64,000 nucleotides of DNA, from contig NZ_CP038810.1 in the NCBI RefSeq assembly GCF_004797125.1, positions 868,001 to 932,000 of the forward strand, written 5' to 3'. This document shows positions 28,114 to 36,600 of this stretch, piece by piece (the first letter of the stretch is position 1; each line of letters opens with the position of its first letter). The translations under genes were made by a program, and so were the position numbers. A model generated the notes under the pieces. The model worked only from the letters and a program-made list of their open reading frames with translations. It did not search any database and had not been told where the DNA came from. This DNA comes from Flavobacterium sangjuense. GTDB taxonomy: Bacteria > Bacteroidota > Bacteroidia > Flavobacteriales > Flavobacteriaceae.

Positions 28114-29268
28114 ATGAAGCATTTCCCAAAATCACTCCAACAAAAAATCGAACAACGTAAAGCCAATAACGCCTTGCGTCAATTGCCTGTTGCTAATGAT
28201 TTAATCGATTTTGCGTCCAATGATTATATCGGCTTTGCCAAAAACGAAATCCTCTTTCACGACACACATCAGTTTCTTTTAGATAAAAATATAAAAGTAA
28301 ACGGCGCAACCGGTTCGCGTTTGCTTTCGGGAAATCATTCTTTATATAATGAAGCTGAAGACTATATTGCTCAATTTCATAAAACTGAAGCCGCACTGAT
28401 TTTCAATTCGGGTTATGATGCCAATGTTGGTTTTTTCAGTTCCGTGCCACAACGAAATGATATTATTTTATACGACGAATTGTGTCATGCTTCCATTCGT
28501 GATGGCATCCAAATGAGCAATGCTAAAAGTTATAAGTTTTCACATAATGACTTGGAAGATTTGGAACGCTTATTACAAAAACTCATAACTTATAACTCTG
28601 AACTCATAACTGTTTACATCGTCACCGAAAGCGTTTTTTCTATGGATGGCGATTGCCCAAATATGGAAGAACTTACAAATCTTTCTGAAAAACATGGTGC
28701 TTATTTAGTCGTAGACGAAGCGCATGCACTCGGAGTTTTTGGCGAATGCGGACAAGGATTGGTTCAAAGTTTAGGATTGCAGGACAAAGTTTTTGCCCGA
28801 ATCATGACTTTCGGAAAAGGAATGGGTTGCCATGGTGCAGCCATTTTAGGAAGTCAGGAATTGAAAAGTTATTTGGTCAACTTTGCCCGAAGTTTTGTAT
28901 ACACCACAGGCCTTTCTCCTCATTCAGTTGCTACTATTTTGCAATCGTACAAACATTTGACAAAAGGGAAAGAAGCTCTTGAACAATTAAAGGCCAACAT
29001 CATTTTCTTTAATCAGGAGAAAATGCGTTTAGGTATGAAACCGATGTTTGTCTATAGCAAATCGGCAATTCAATGTGCTATCATTCCGGGAAATGAAAAT
29101 GTAAAAAAGATTGCAAACCAACTCCAGCAAAAAGGTTTTGATGTTCGTCCAATAGTATCTCCAACAGTTCCCGAAGGTCAGGAACGTTTGCGTTTTTGTC
29201 TGCACTCTTATAATTCGGAAAGTGAAATCTCCAATGTGTTGGAATTGTTAGCTACCTTTGTTTTTTAA
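28114..29268 (+). CDS. bioF: 8-amino-7-oxononanoate synthase
   Basis: 384 residues of the PLP-dependent alpha-oxoamine synthase family. Landmarks: DLIDFASNDYIGFA, GATGSRLLSGNHSLY, EAALIFNSGYDANVG, SVFSMDGDCPNM, VDEAHALGVFG and the PLP lysine K235 in MTFGKGMG. It condenses a pimeloyl thioester with alanine, the first ring-building step of biotin. Residues L157-T166 are encoded by a 7-bp repeat array read in frame (see the repeat at 28580), placed in a loop before the VTESVFSMDGD strand. The start of the biotin run; the DUF2007 gene follows three bases after the stop. Confidence 0.95.
   Translation: MKHFPKSLQQKIEQRKANNALRQLPVANDLIDFASNDYIGFAKNEILFHDTHQFLLDKNIKVNGATGSRLLSGNHSLYNEAEDYIAQFHKTEAALIFNSGYDANVGFFSSVPQRNDIILYDELCHASIRDGIQMSNAKSYKFSHNDLEDLERLLQKLITYNSELITVYIVTESVFSMDGDCPNMEELTNLSEKHGAYLVVDEAHALGVFGECGQGLVQSLGLQDKVFARIMTFGKGMGCHGAAILGSQELKSYLVNFARSFVYTTGLSPHSVATILQSYKHLTKGKEALEQLKANIIFFNQEKMRLGMKPMFVYSKSAIQCAIIPGNENVKKIANQLQQKGFDVRPIVSPTVPEGQERLRFCLHSYNSESEISNVLELLATFVF
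28580..28614 (+). repeat. 7-bp tandem array inside bioF
   Basis: Five units: AACTCAT, AACTTAT, AACTCTG, AACTCAT, AACTGTT. They match the units of the intergenic arrays at 27599-27647 and 32811-32840. Only one orientation is present, unlike the paired arms elsewhere. The stretch is read as about ten residues (LITYNSELIT) and keeps the frame. Confidence 0.8.
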
Positions 29269-29271
29269 GTT

Positions 29272-29520
29272 ATGGAAGAAGAAAAATTCAAAATGCTACG
29301 TCGCTTTCAGTATTCAAGCGAAGCTATTATTTACCAAGGTAAATTAGAAAGCCAGGGAATTGAAGTGTTTATGAGAGACCAAAATCTTATTGATTCGACG
29401 ATGTACAGCAATCTTTTTGGAGGTATCAAAATGTTTGTCAAAACCGAAGATTTCGAAAGAGCGAATGATATTTTAAATGATGTGAATTTGTTTTCTGTAG
29501 ATGATGATGAACAACTCTAA
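29272..29520 (+). CDS. DUF2007-like small protein
   Basis: 82 residues, cytoplasmic and soluble. FQYSSEAIIYQGKLESQGIEVFMRD (in shorter pieces: an N-terminal strand, a helix, then a strand) followed by NLFGGIKMFVKTEDFERAND is the ferredoxin-like DUF2007 pattern. The family is sometimes called putative signal-transducing but has no assigned function. It lies three bases after bioF and 16 before bioD, so it is made with the biotin enzymes. An internal ATG at codon 8 is a possible alternative start. Confidence 0.75.
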   Translation: MEEEKFKMLRRFQYSSEAIIYQGKLESQGIEVFMRDQNLIDSTMYSNLFGGIKMFVKTEDFERANDILNDVNLFSVDDDEQL

Positions 29521-29536
29521 TTACGAATTTGATTAA

Positions 29537-30154
29537 ATGAAGCTATTCATCACAGGAATCGGTACCGATGTTGGTAAAACTATTGCTTCCGCTATCGTCG
29601 TCGAAGCTTTAGAAGCCGATTATTGGAAACCCATTCAGGCCGGAGATTTAGACAATTCAGACAGTCATAAAGTCAAGTCTTTGATTTCGAATGACAAGTC
29701 TCAATTTCACGAAAATAGCTATAAACTCAACACGCCGGCAAGTCCACATTTGGCTGCACAGCTTGACGGAATCACAATCGATTTAAAAAAAATAACAGAG
29801 CCAAAAACCGATAATCATTTGGTTATTGAAGGCGCAGGTGGAATTCTCGTTCCGCTAAACGACAACGATTGTGTAGTAGATTTAATCAAAAATGACTGTA
29901 AAGTTATAGTGGTTTCACGTCATTATTTGGGAAGTATCAATCATACATTGCTCACGATTGAAGCTTTAAAAAACAGAAAAATTAGCGTTGCAGGAATCAT
30001 CTTTTCTGGTGATGAAAACAAAGCCACAGAAGAAATTATCCTAAAGAAAACCGGCATAAAATTCATTGGCAGAATTGACAACGAACCTTATTTTGACCAA
30101 AATGTAATTGGGTATTACGCTGATAAATTCCGCGAGAATCTTTTAAATTTATAA
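29537..30154 (+). CDS. bioD: dethiobiotin synthetase
   Basis: 205 residues, the usual length. The P-loop GIGTDVGKT (residues 7-15, K14/T15) starts the protein; KPIQAGD and VIEGAGGILVPL are the other hallmarks of BioD. It uses ATP and CO2 to close the ureido ring of biotin from 7,8-diaminononanoate. It is located between the DUF2007 gene and bioA. The 115 bases to bioA are taken up by an inverted pair of 7-bp arrays with a promoter-like element between them. Confidence 0.95.
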   Translation: MKLFITGIGTDVGKTIASAIVVEALEADYWKPIQAGDLDNSDSHKVKSLISNDKSQFHENSYKLNTPASPHLAAQLDGITIDLKKITEPKTDNHLVIEGAGGILVPLNDNDCVVDLIKNDCKVIVVSRHYLGSINHTLLTIEALKNRKISVAGIIFSGDENKATEEIILKKTGIKFIGRIDNEPYFDQNVIGYYADKFRENLLNL

Positions 30155-30264
30155 GAAACAAGAGCAAAGAAGCAAGAAGAAAGAAAAGTTCTTAATGTAT
30201 CTTTGCAATTATAATTTCGAAAGAGCTTCAGTCTTTTCTCTTGCTTCTTTCTTCTATTTTCTTT
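30154..30264 (+). repeat. purine/pyrimidine 7-bp arrays in inverted orientation between bioD and bioA
   Basis: Left arm 30154-30188: AGAAACA, AGAGCAA, AGAAGCA, AGAAGAA, AGAAAAG. Right arm 30234-30264: TTTTCTC, TTGCTTC, TTTCTTC, TATTTTC, TTT. The arms are near complements, with a 45-base centre holding a TAnnTTTG element. The unit differs from the AACTCAT family, but the design (7-bp period, inverted arms, filling the intergenic gap) is the same. The left arm begins on the last base of the bioD stop. Confidence 0.75.
30198..30205 (+). promoter_or_regulatory. -7 promoter element for bioA between repeat arms
   Basis: TATCTTTG fits TAnnTTTG exactly; it is the same octamer as in the atpD and 49972 promoters. 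It lies 64 bases before the bioA ATG. No TTG is seen at -33, where the left repeat arm is. The element could allow bioA and the ketosynthase to be transcribed apart from bioFD. Confidence 0.45.
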
Positions 30265-30269
30265 AAAAA

Positions 30270-31541
30270 ATGAACCTTTCCGAAAGAGACAAATTATACA
30301 ACTGGCATCCTTATACGCAGCATAAAACAGCTGCTGATTTTCCGGCGATTGTCAAAGGCGAAGGAGCTTTGCTTTGGGACGAAAATGGCAAGGAATATGT
30401 TGATGCGATTGCCTCTTGGTGGGTGAATCCGTACGGACATTCTAACAAAGTTATTGCGGATGCGATTTACGAACAGTTAACCACTTTGGAGCATGTTTTG
30501 TTTGGTGGTTTTACGCATGACAAAGCCGTTTTATTGGCCGAAAAGCTGATGACCATTTTGCCAAAAAACCAAAAGAAACTGTTCTATTCTGACAACGGTT
30601 CAACAGCTGTTGAAGTCGCTTTGAAATGTGCATTGCAATACAATTATAACAAAGGAATTAAAAAGACGAAAATCATAGCCTTTGAAGATGCCTTTCATGG
30701 CGATACTTTTGGAGCGATGGCGAGTAGCGGCATTTCCTTTTTTACCAAAGCATTCAAAGGTTCGTTGCTCGAAGTAATCCGGATTCCGGTGCCAACAAAA
30801 GGCAATGAAGAAAAGAGTTTGCAGGCATTACAGAATTTGGTTGTAACCAATGAATATGCAGCATTCATTTTTGAACCTTTGGTACAAGGTGCAGCCGGAA
30901 TGGTAATGTATTCTTACGAAGTTTTAGATAAAATGATTAGTATCTGTAACCAAAATAATGTATTCACCATTGCCGATGAAGTGATGACAGGTTTTGGGAA
31001 AACGGGAAAAACTTTTGCCACTGATTATTTGGTCAACAAACCCGACATGATGTGTTTGTCAAAAGCGTTAACAGGCGGAACAATTCCGATGGCGATAACC
31101 ACTTTTACTCAGGAAGTCTTTGATGGTTTTTATGATGATGACACTAACAAAGCACTCTTTCACGGACATACTTTTACCGCAAATCCAACCGGTTGTGCGG
31201 CAGCTTTGGCAAGTATCAATTTGTTGCAAACGTATGCAATGCAATATAATATTGCCCAAATAAATAAACTGCATTTGGCATTTGAGGCCAAAATAAAATC
31301 ACACCCAAAAGTAAAAACAACGCGTGTTCTCGGAGTCATCTTTGCTTTAGAAATTAAGACCGAAAGCCAGGAAAGTTATTATGGCACAATGCGCAACAAA
31401 CTCTATAATTTCTTTGTTGAAAATGGTGTAATTCTCCGTCCTGTTGGAAACATCGTTTACATTTTACCGCCCTATGTTATTACCAATACCCAACTGGAAA
31501 AAGTCTATACTACTGTCGAAAAAGCGCTTGAAATAGTGTAG
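30270..31541 (+). CDS. bioA: adenosylmethionine-8-amino-7-oxononanoate aminotransferase
   Basis: 423 residues of class III PLP aminotransferases. BioA-specific features are the start LYNWHPYTQHK, ASWWVNPYGHSN, FYSDNGSTAVEVALKCALQY, DAFHGDTFGAMASSG and the PLP lysine K265 in CLSKALTGG. It uses S-adenosylmethionine as amino donor to make 7,8-diaminononanoate, the substrate of BioD. The ketosynthase gene begins 33 bases after its stop. Confidence 0.96.
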   Translation: MNLSERDKLYNWHPYTQHKTAADFPAIVKGEGALLWDENGKEYVDAIASWWVNPYGHSNKVIADAIYEQLTTLEHVLFGGFTHDKAVLLAEKLMTILPKNQKKLFYSDNGSTAVEVALKCALQYNYNKGIKKTKIIAFEDAFHGDTFGAMASSGISFFTKAFKGSLLEVIRIPVPTKGNEEKSLQALQNLVVTNEYAAFIFEPLVQGAAGMVMYSYEVLDKMISICNQNNVFTIADEVMTGFGKTGKTFATDYLVNKPDMMCLSKALTGGTIPMAITTFTQEVFDGFYDDDTNKALFHGHTFTANPTGCAAALASINLLQTYAMQYNIAQINKLHLAFEAKIKSHPKVKTTRVLGVIFALEIKTESQESYYGTMRNKLYNFFVENGVILRPVGNIVYILPPYVITNTQLEKVYTTVEKALEIV

Positions 31542-31574
31542 TTTTGCACTATTAATTCCAATACTAATATTCTT

Positions 31575-32729
31575 TTGAAAAGACCTATTGCCATAACTTC
31601 CATTGCTTCCTTTTCTCCTTTAGGAAAAATGACTGCTGATGTTTGGAAGGAATACCTGAACCCAAAATCATTGATTGTTGAGGCGCCAATAGGCAATACT
31701 ACTGCTCTGGCTGCTCCATTATCTGAAACTTTAGCTAAAGAGGTTCAGGCATTGCGAAACTCGGATGTGAAGTATAAGTCGCTTGACAATTCAGTGCTTT
31801 ATGCTATACTCGCATCAAGAGAAGCGGTAAAAAAAGCAGGTTGGAAGGATTCAAAATTTGGCGTTAACATTGGTTCTTCGCGTGGTGCTACCCAGCTTTT
31901 TGAAAAGCATCATCAGGAGTTTTTAGAAACCGGAAAGACACCAACTCTGGCATCGCCAAGTACAACTTTAGGAAACATTTCCACTTGGGTGGCACACGAT
32001 TTAAAATCAAATGGTCCTGAATTGTCACATTCGATAACCTGCTCCACAGCACTTCATGCTTTGTTAAACGGTATCGCCTGGCTGCAGGCCGGCATGGCAG
32101 ACAGCTTTTTGGTAGGCGGAAGTGAAGCGCCTTTAACGCCGTTTACGATTGCTCAAATGCAGGCATTAAAGATTTATGCTAAGACGAATGATGAATTCCC
32201 ATGTAAAGCTTTAGATTTGGATAAAATCAAAAATTCAATGGTGTTGGGCGAAGGCGCAGCAATGGCGTGTTTGGAAATTGGCGTGCACAATAATGCCCTG
32301 GGTTACGTTACCGGATTTGGTTATGCCACCGACGATTTACAACACAGCATATCAATTACAGATGAAGCGGAATGCTTTCAGAAATCGATGAAAATGGCGT
32401 TGCAAAATGTATCCTTAGACGAGGTTGATGTTGTAGTGATGCACGCGCCGGGAACTTTAAAAGGCGACAAATCAGAATACAAAGCGATACAAAAAGTCTT
32501 CGGGAAAACACTTCCGATGCTGACGACCAACAAATGGAAAGTTGGCCACACTTTTGGCGCTTCGGGAATGCTGAATATTGAATTGGCGCTTTTGATGATG
32601 CAACACCAAGAGTTTATTGGCGTTCCATTTGTTACGGAACAAAATCCGCGTAAAGCGATTCGAAACGTATTGATAAATTCGGTTGGATTTGGGGGTAATG
32701 CGGTGAGTATTTTGTTAAGTAAGTTATGA
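31575..32729 (+). CDS. beta-ketoacyl synthase (KAS I/II-like) in the biotin cluster
   Basis: 384 residues, slightly shorter than FabF. The start is a TTG at 31575: no ATG or GTG lies between it and the in-frame upstream stop, and the next ATG would remove the first strand (RPIAITSIASFSPLG). The Cys-His-His triad is intact: C156 in SITCSTALHALL, H290 in VVMHAPGTLKGD, and H325 in KVGHTFGASGM. The usual EAHGTGT around the first His is changed to MHAPGT. It follows bioA by 33 bases, so a role in making the pimeloyl chain is a reasonable inference, since no bioC or bioH is in the window. The TGA stop is part of a repeat unit. Confidence 0.82.
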   Translation: MKRPIAITSIASFSPLGKMTADVWKEYLNPKSLIVEAPIGNTTALAAPLSETLAKEVQALRNSDVKYKSLDNSVLYAILASREAVKKAGWKDSKFGVNIGSSRGATQLFEKHHQEFLETGKTPTLASPSTTLGNISTWVAHDLKSNGPELSHSITCSTALHALLNGIAWLQAGMADSFLVGGSEAPLTPFTIAQMQALKIYAKTNDEFPCKALDLDKIKNSMVLGEGAAMACLEIGVHNNALGYVTGFGYATDDLQHSISITDEAECFQKSMKMALQNVSLDEVDVVVMHAPGTLKGDKSEYKAIQKVFGKTLPMLTTNKWKVGHTFGASGMLNIELALLMMQHQEFIGVPFVTEQNPRKAIRNVLINSVGFGGNAVSILLSKL

Positions 32730-32842
32730 GTTATAAGTTATGAATTATAAGTTAAAAAGCTTTGTGAAATCTATATCTTCACTTATAAGTTGTAGTTTTC
32801 GATAAAACCCAACTCATAACTCATAACTTATAATTCATAACT
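32723..32842. repeat. 7-bp arrays in inverted orientation between the ketosynthase gene and recX
   Basis: Left arm 32723-32757: GTTATGA, GTTATAA, GTTATGA, ATTATAA, GTTAAAA. Right arm 32811-32842: AACTCAT, AACTCAT, AACTTAT, AATTCAT, AACT. The 53-base centre contains the palindrome ACTTATAAGT. The first left unit supplies the TGA of the ketosynthase gene, and the right arm runs into the TAG (CTA at 32841-32843) of convergent recX. The unit is the same as at 27560 and 28580. It may act as a two-way terminator. Confidence 0.85.
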
Positions 32843-33308
32843 ATTTCTCAAACTCCTTCAATTTCCCATAAACCAAATTACTTTCCCAACCTTTACGCAG
32901 CAAGTAATCACAAAACTTTTTTTTCTTTTTCTGAACATTGGTTTCTCTGATGGTTTCCCAATGCCTTTCGGCTAGTTTGTCAAACGTATCCTGGTATTCT
33001 TCCTCTGTGATTTCGGTTAAAGCGCATTTGATATTGGGTGCAGAAATATGTCGCTGTTTGAGTTCGTTAACAATGCGGTTTTTGCCCCACCCTTTGATAC
33101 GGTGTTTTCCGCGTGCAAAACTTCGGGCGAAGCGTTCTTCGTTTAGAAAATTATGCTGGATTAAATGAACAACAATAGCATCCGTTTCATGGGATTTCAT
33201 TCCCAAATCGCCGGCTTTCTGAACCACTTCCTGATGACAGCGTTCCTGATAAGAACAATAATATTCCAGCTTGAGTTGGGCTTCCTTTAACGTTAGTGCT
33301 TCGTTCAT
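32841..33308 (-). CDS. recX: regulatory protein RecX
   Basis: 155 residues, helical and basic, with the three-helix repeats of RecX: ALTLKEAQLKLEYYCSYQER near the start, AIVVHLIQHNFLNEERFARSFARGKHRIKGWG as the signature core, and the closing CDYLLRKGWESNLVYGKLKEF. RecX binds RecA filaments and modulates recombination. It is convergent with the ketosynthase gene; recA is not next to it. Its stop codon is at the edge of a repeat arm. Confidence 0.92.
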   Translation of the reverse strand: MNEALTLKEAQLKLEYYCSYQERCHQEVVQKAGDLGMKSHETDAIVVHLIQHNFLNEERFARSFARGKHRIKGWGKNRIVNELKQRHISAPNIKCALTEITEEEYQDTFDKLAERHWETIRETNVQKKKKKFCDYLLRKGWESNLVYGKLKEFEK

Positions 33309-33331
33309 TTTTTGGGTTCAAATTTCAAAAA

Positions 33332-33358
33332 CAAAGTTAGGGAATTGTTCGAAACCAA
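33332..33358 (-). promoter_or_regulatory. promoter of recX
   Basis: On the minus strand TAACTTTG (33332-33339) matches TAnnTTTG and a TTG lies at 33356-33358 with a 16-base spacer, one base short of the usual range. It is 23 bases upstream of the recX ATG. Confidence 0.5.
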
Positions 33359-33506
33359 ACGGTCTTTAGGATTAAACGCACGAAAAACAATCAAAAAAAT
33401 CCGCAATTATTCCCGATAACGCATATAAAAACACTGTTTTATAAGTTATTAATAGAAAATGTTCATAAACATAGCGATTTATTGATAATTTATTAATCCA
33501 AACTGC

Positions 33507-33536
33507 TTGTATTTTAGTAATTTAGATGTAGATTTG
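33507..33536 (+). promoter_or_regulatory. promoter of the 2332-aa secreted protein gene
   Basis: TTG at 33507-33509, a 19-base spacer and TAGATTTG at 33529-33536 match the flavobacterial consensus. It lies 93 bases before the ATG. Confidence 0.72.
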
Positions 33537-33629
33537 TTGTCCCATTTTCTACTCAATACAGCTTGACCCTTTTTTGTGCGTACAAAAGAGACGCTATTGC
33601 TTTGGAAATAAATACGATATATCATAATT

Positions 33630-36600
33630 ATGAATTATAAAAAATTACTTGTTGCTTTTGTTTTCTTAGCATTTCTTCCATTGACTTCTTATGGGCAGAC
33701 GTTTTATACAATGTCATCTGGAAATTACACTCAAGATTTTGCCAACATAAGCGGATGGACAAACAATTATGCTTCGGGAACAGGTGCTGCAAATTGGAGA
33801 GTAGCATCAAGTGTAGCTACATCAACCGTTAGCACAACCACAGTTTTTTCATCTGGGACCTCTGGTGGTGTTCAGATAGGAACCACGAGTATGGTGATTT
33901 TAGCTACAGGAAATTTATCAACTGCTACAGATTTATTGTTGGATTTCACTGGACGCACAGCAGGAACAATTTCATTAGATTGGTTAAAAGTAACTAACAC
34001 AGTAAATGCGTCTCCTAAAAGTTCCGATTTAAAAATTCAATATAGTGTTGATAACGGTGTAACTTTTGCAGATTTAACAGGATATACGATTCCAAGAATA
34101 AATAATAATGCAACTGGAGAATCTGGTAGTTTGTCTTCAATAACTTTACCTGCAGCTCTTGATAATAAATCCCAAGTCGTTATAAGATTATACGTTTGGA
34201 ATAATGGTCAAACAGGAGGTTCTGGTAATAGGCCTAAGTATAATATTGATAACATTAATGTAACATCAACCGGCTCATGCACAGCTCCAACAACTCAAGC
34301 ATCTAATATTACTTTTAGTAATGTTGCTGCAACTACCATGGATGTTAACTGGACCAACGGTAACGGTGCGGGAAGAGTGGTAAAAATGAATACTTCAAAT
34401 AGTTTTACTGCACCAACAAATGGTTCTGTTCCTTCCGCTTCTACAACTTATGGCTCAGGAGAGCAAGTAGTTTATGCAGGAACTGGTAGTGGCGCCATAA
34501 GTATTTCGGGTCTTGCTGCTTCTACAACCTACTGGTACAGAGTTTATGAATATTGTACAACGGGTAATATATATCAAACCGCAACCGCAACAAATAATCC
34601 ACTTAGTCAGGCTACAACTTCGCCAACTCCGGCAGTAACTTTAGCGAATAATGGTACGCAAATAACGGCAGCCAATGTGCCTCAGGGAACAACGAATCAT
34701 ATTCTTTCCAGTTTTCAGCTTACAGTGGCGAATGCTACGACCAACCTAACTCAAGCTAGTTTTTTAGCTTTGGGGAATTATCAGGCAGCTGATATTAATG
34801 GTGCTGGTTTTACACTTTGGTATAAGTCAACTAATAATTTTGGCACAGCTGCTACATTAGGAACTGCCTTGAGTTCTACATCAACTGGAAGTGGAGATGT
34901 TTTAACTTTCACTGGGTTTTCGCAAGCATTAGCAGTTGGAACAAGTTATTTTTGGGTAACCGCTAATATTTCATCAACCGCCACAACAACACGATATATC
35001 AATATTGACACAATTGCCAATGCGGACTTGATATTTAGTTCGGGAACAAAATCAGGAAGTGCTTCTGCAGCGGGGAATCAAACTATTACGCCTTTAACTA
35101 AAACAACTATTGCCGACGGAGACTGGGCAAATGCTGCTATATGGTCACCGGCAGGTGTTCCGACCTCGTCTCAAAATGTTGTAATAAATCATATTGTAAC
35201 CTCAATTGCAGTAATAACAAGAGATTCAGGAACCACTACAACCATTAACGCAAACAAGTCTTTGGCAGTAAGTGCTACCTATACGAATAATGGAACAACA
35301 ACTGTAAACGGAACGTTTCAGTTAGACTCAGGAGGTTGGGCAACAGGATCTAATTTCACTTATGGTGTGAGCGGGACTTTAGTTTTCAATAGTTCTACTA
35401 ATTACGGAGTAAACAGCACAGATGTTTTTTGGCCAAGCAGCAACTCCCCATTTAATGTTACGATTCTTCAGGGAGGTATGACCATGAATGCCACTACCAT
35501 TAGAAGTGTGGCAGGAACCTTTAGTGTAGGAGGTGCGGGAGTGACGATTACATCCCCTTCGACGCTTACTATTACAGGAACGTGTCTCATTAATGCAGGA
35601 GGATTTTTTAATAACTCACCTATTTATGGTGCTTCTTCATTGTTGAAATACAACAGTACAGGAACCTATAGAAGAGGCTTTGAATGGCTGGCTAACGGTG
35701 TAGGTACGATTGGAACTACAGCGGGTTATCCAAACAACGTTCAGCTAAGCAACAATACTACTCTTGATTATAACAATGGGAATCCGGCTAATAAGGCTAT
35801 GAATGGTAGTTTGACTATTGATGCAGGTTCTACGTTTACCATGGCTGATACCACTATGGGAGCGCCAAGCGCAGGAACATTAACCATTGCCGGTTCGGTA
35901 ACCAATAACGGTACTTTTACTTTTGCCGATGTGGCGACACCGGTTGTCGTTGCCGGAAACTACACCAATGCAGGAGCTACGACAATGGGAGCTGTAGCCG
36001 CGACAGAACTAAGAATTACAGGAAATTTTATTAATTCAGGGACTACAACTTTAGGTACTTTTTCAGGGTCAGACTTGAGAGTAGGAGGAGATTTTACAAA
36101 CAGCGGTACTTTTACAGCCAATGCAAGAGCCGTTTATTTTACTAAAACAGGAACTCAGTTGGTTACCTCTCCCGGTACATTGACCATTCCCTATTTACGT
36201 ACAACAGGAACAGGAACTACAGTACAGTTGGCAGTGGGAACCAGTCTTATAATATCAGCACCAAATACAGGTAATGCTATTATTTTTGGAGATTCATCGG
36301 ATGTCATTGATATTAATGCAGGAAACACACTAACCATCGGAACTGCAGCTACGGCTAATGTTATTAGTGGTTCAGGAAGTTTCAAAGGAAGTGCCACTTC
36401 AGACTTAAAGTTGTTTGGAACCGGAAGTGTTGGTACATTGAACTTTACTACTGGTTTTCAAAATTTAGGCACTTTTACTATGGATCGTCAGGCAGCAACA
36501 GTTGGTTGTGTATTGGGGACTCCTGTAACCATAAATACTTCTTTGGTGTTAACCAACGGCTTAATTGATTTGGTAGCTAACACTATGACATTAGCTTCTA

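Larger units (their letters stand above)
33309..33629. other. 321-base non-coding region between recX and the giant secreted protein gene
   Basis: AT-rich divergent intergenic region. It holds a minus-strand promoter for recX near 33332-33358 and a strong plus-strand promoter at 33507-33536. Between them (about 33360-33500) I see no gene, repeat or clear hairpin. The plus-strand leader is about 85 bases long. Confidence 0.7.
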
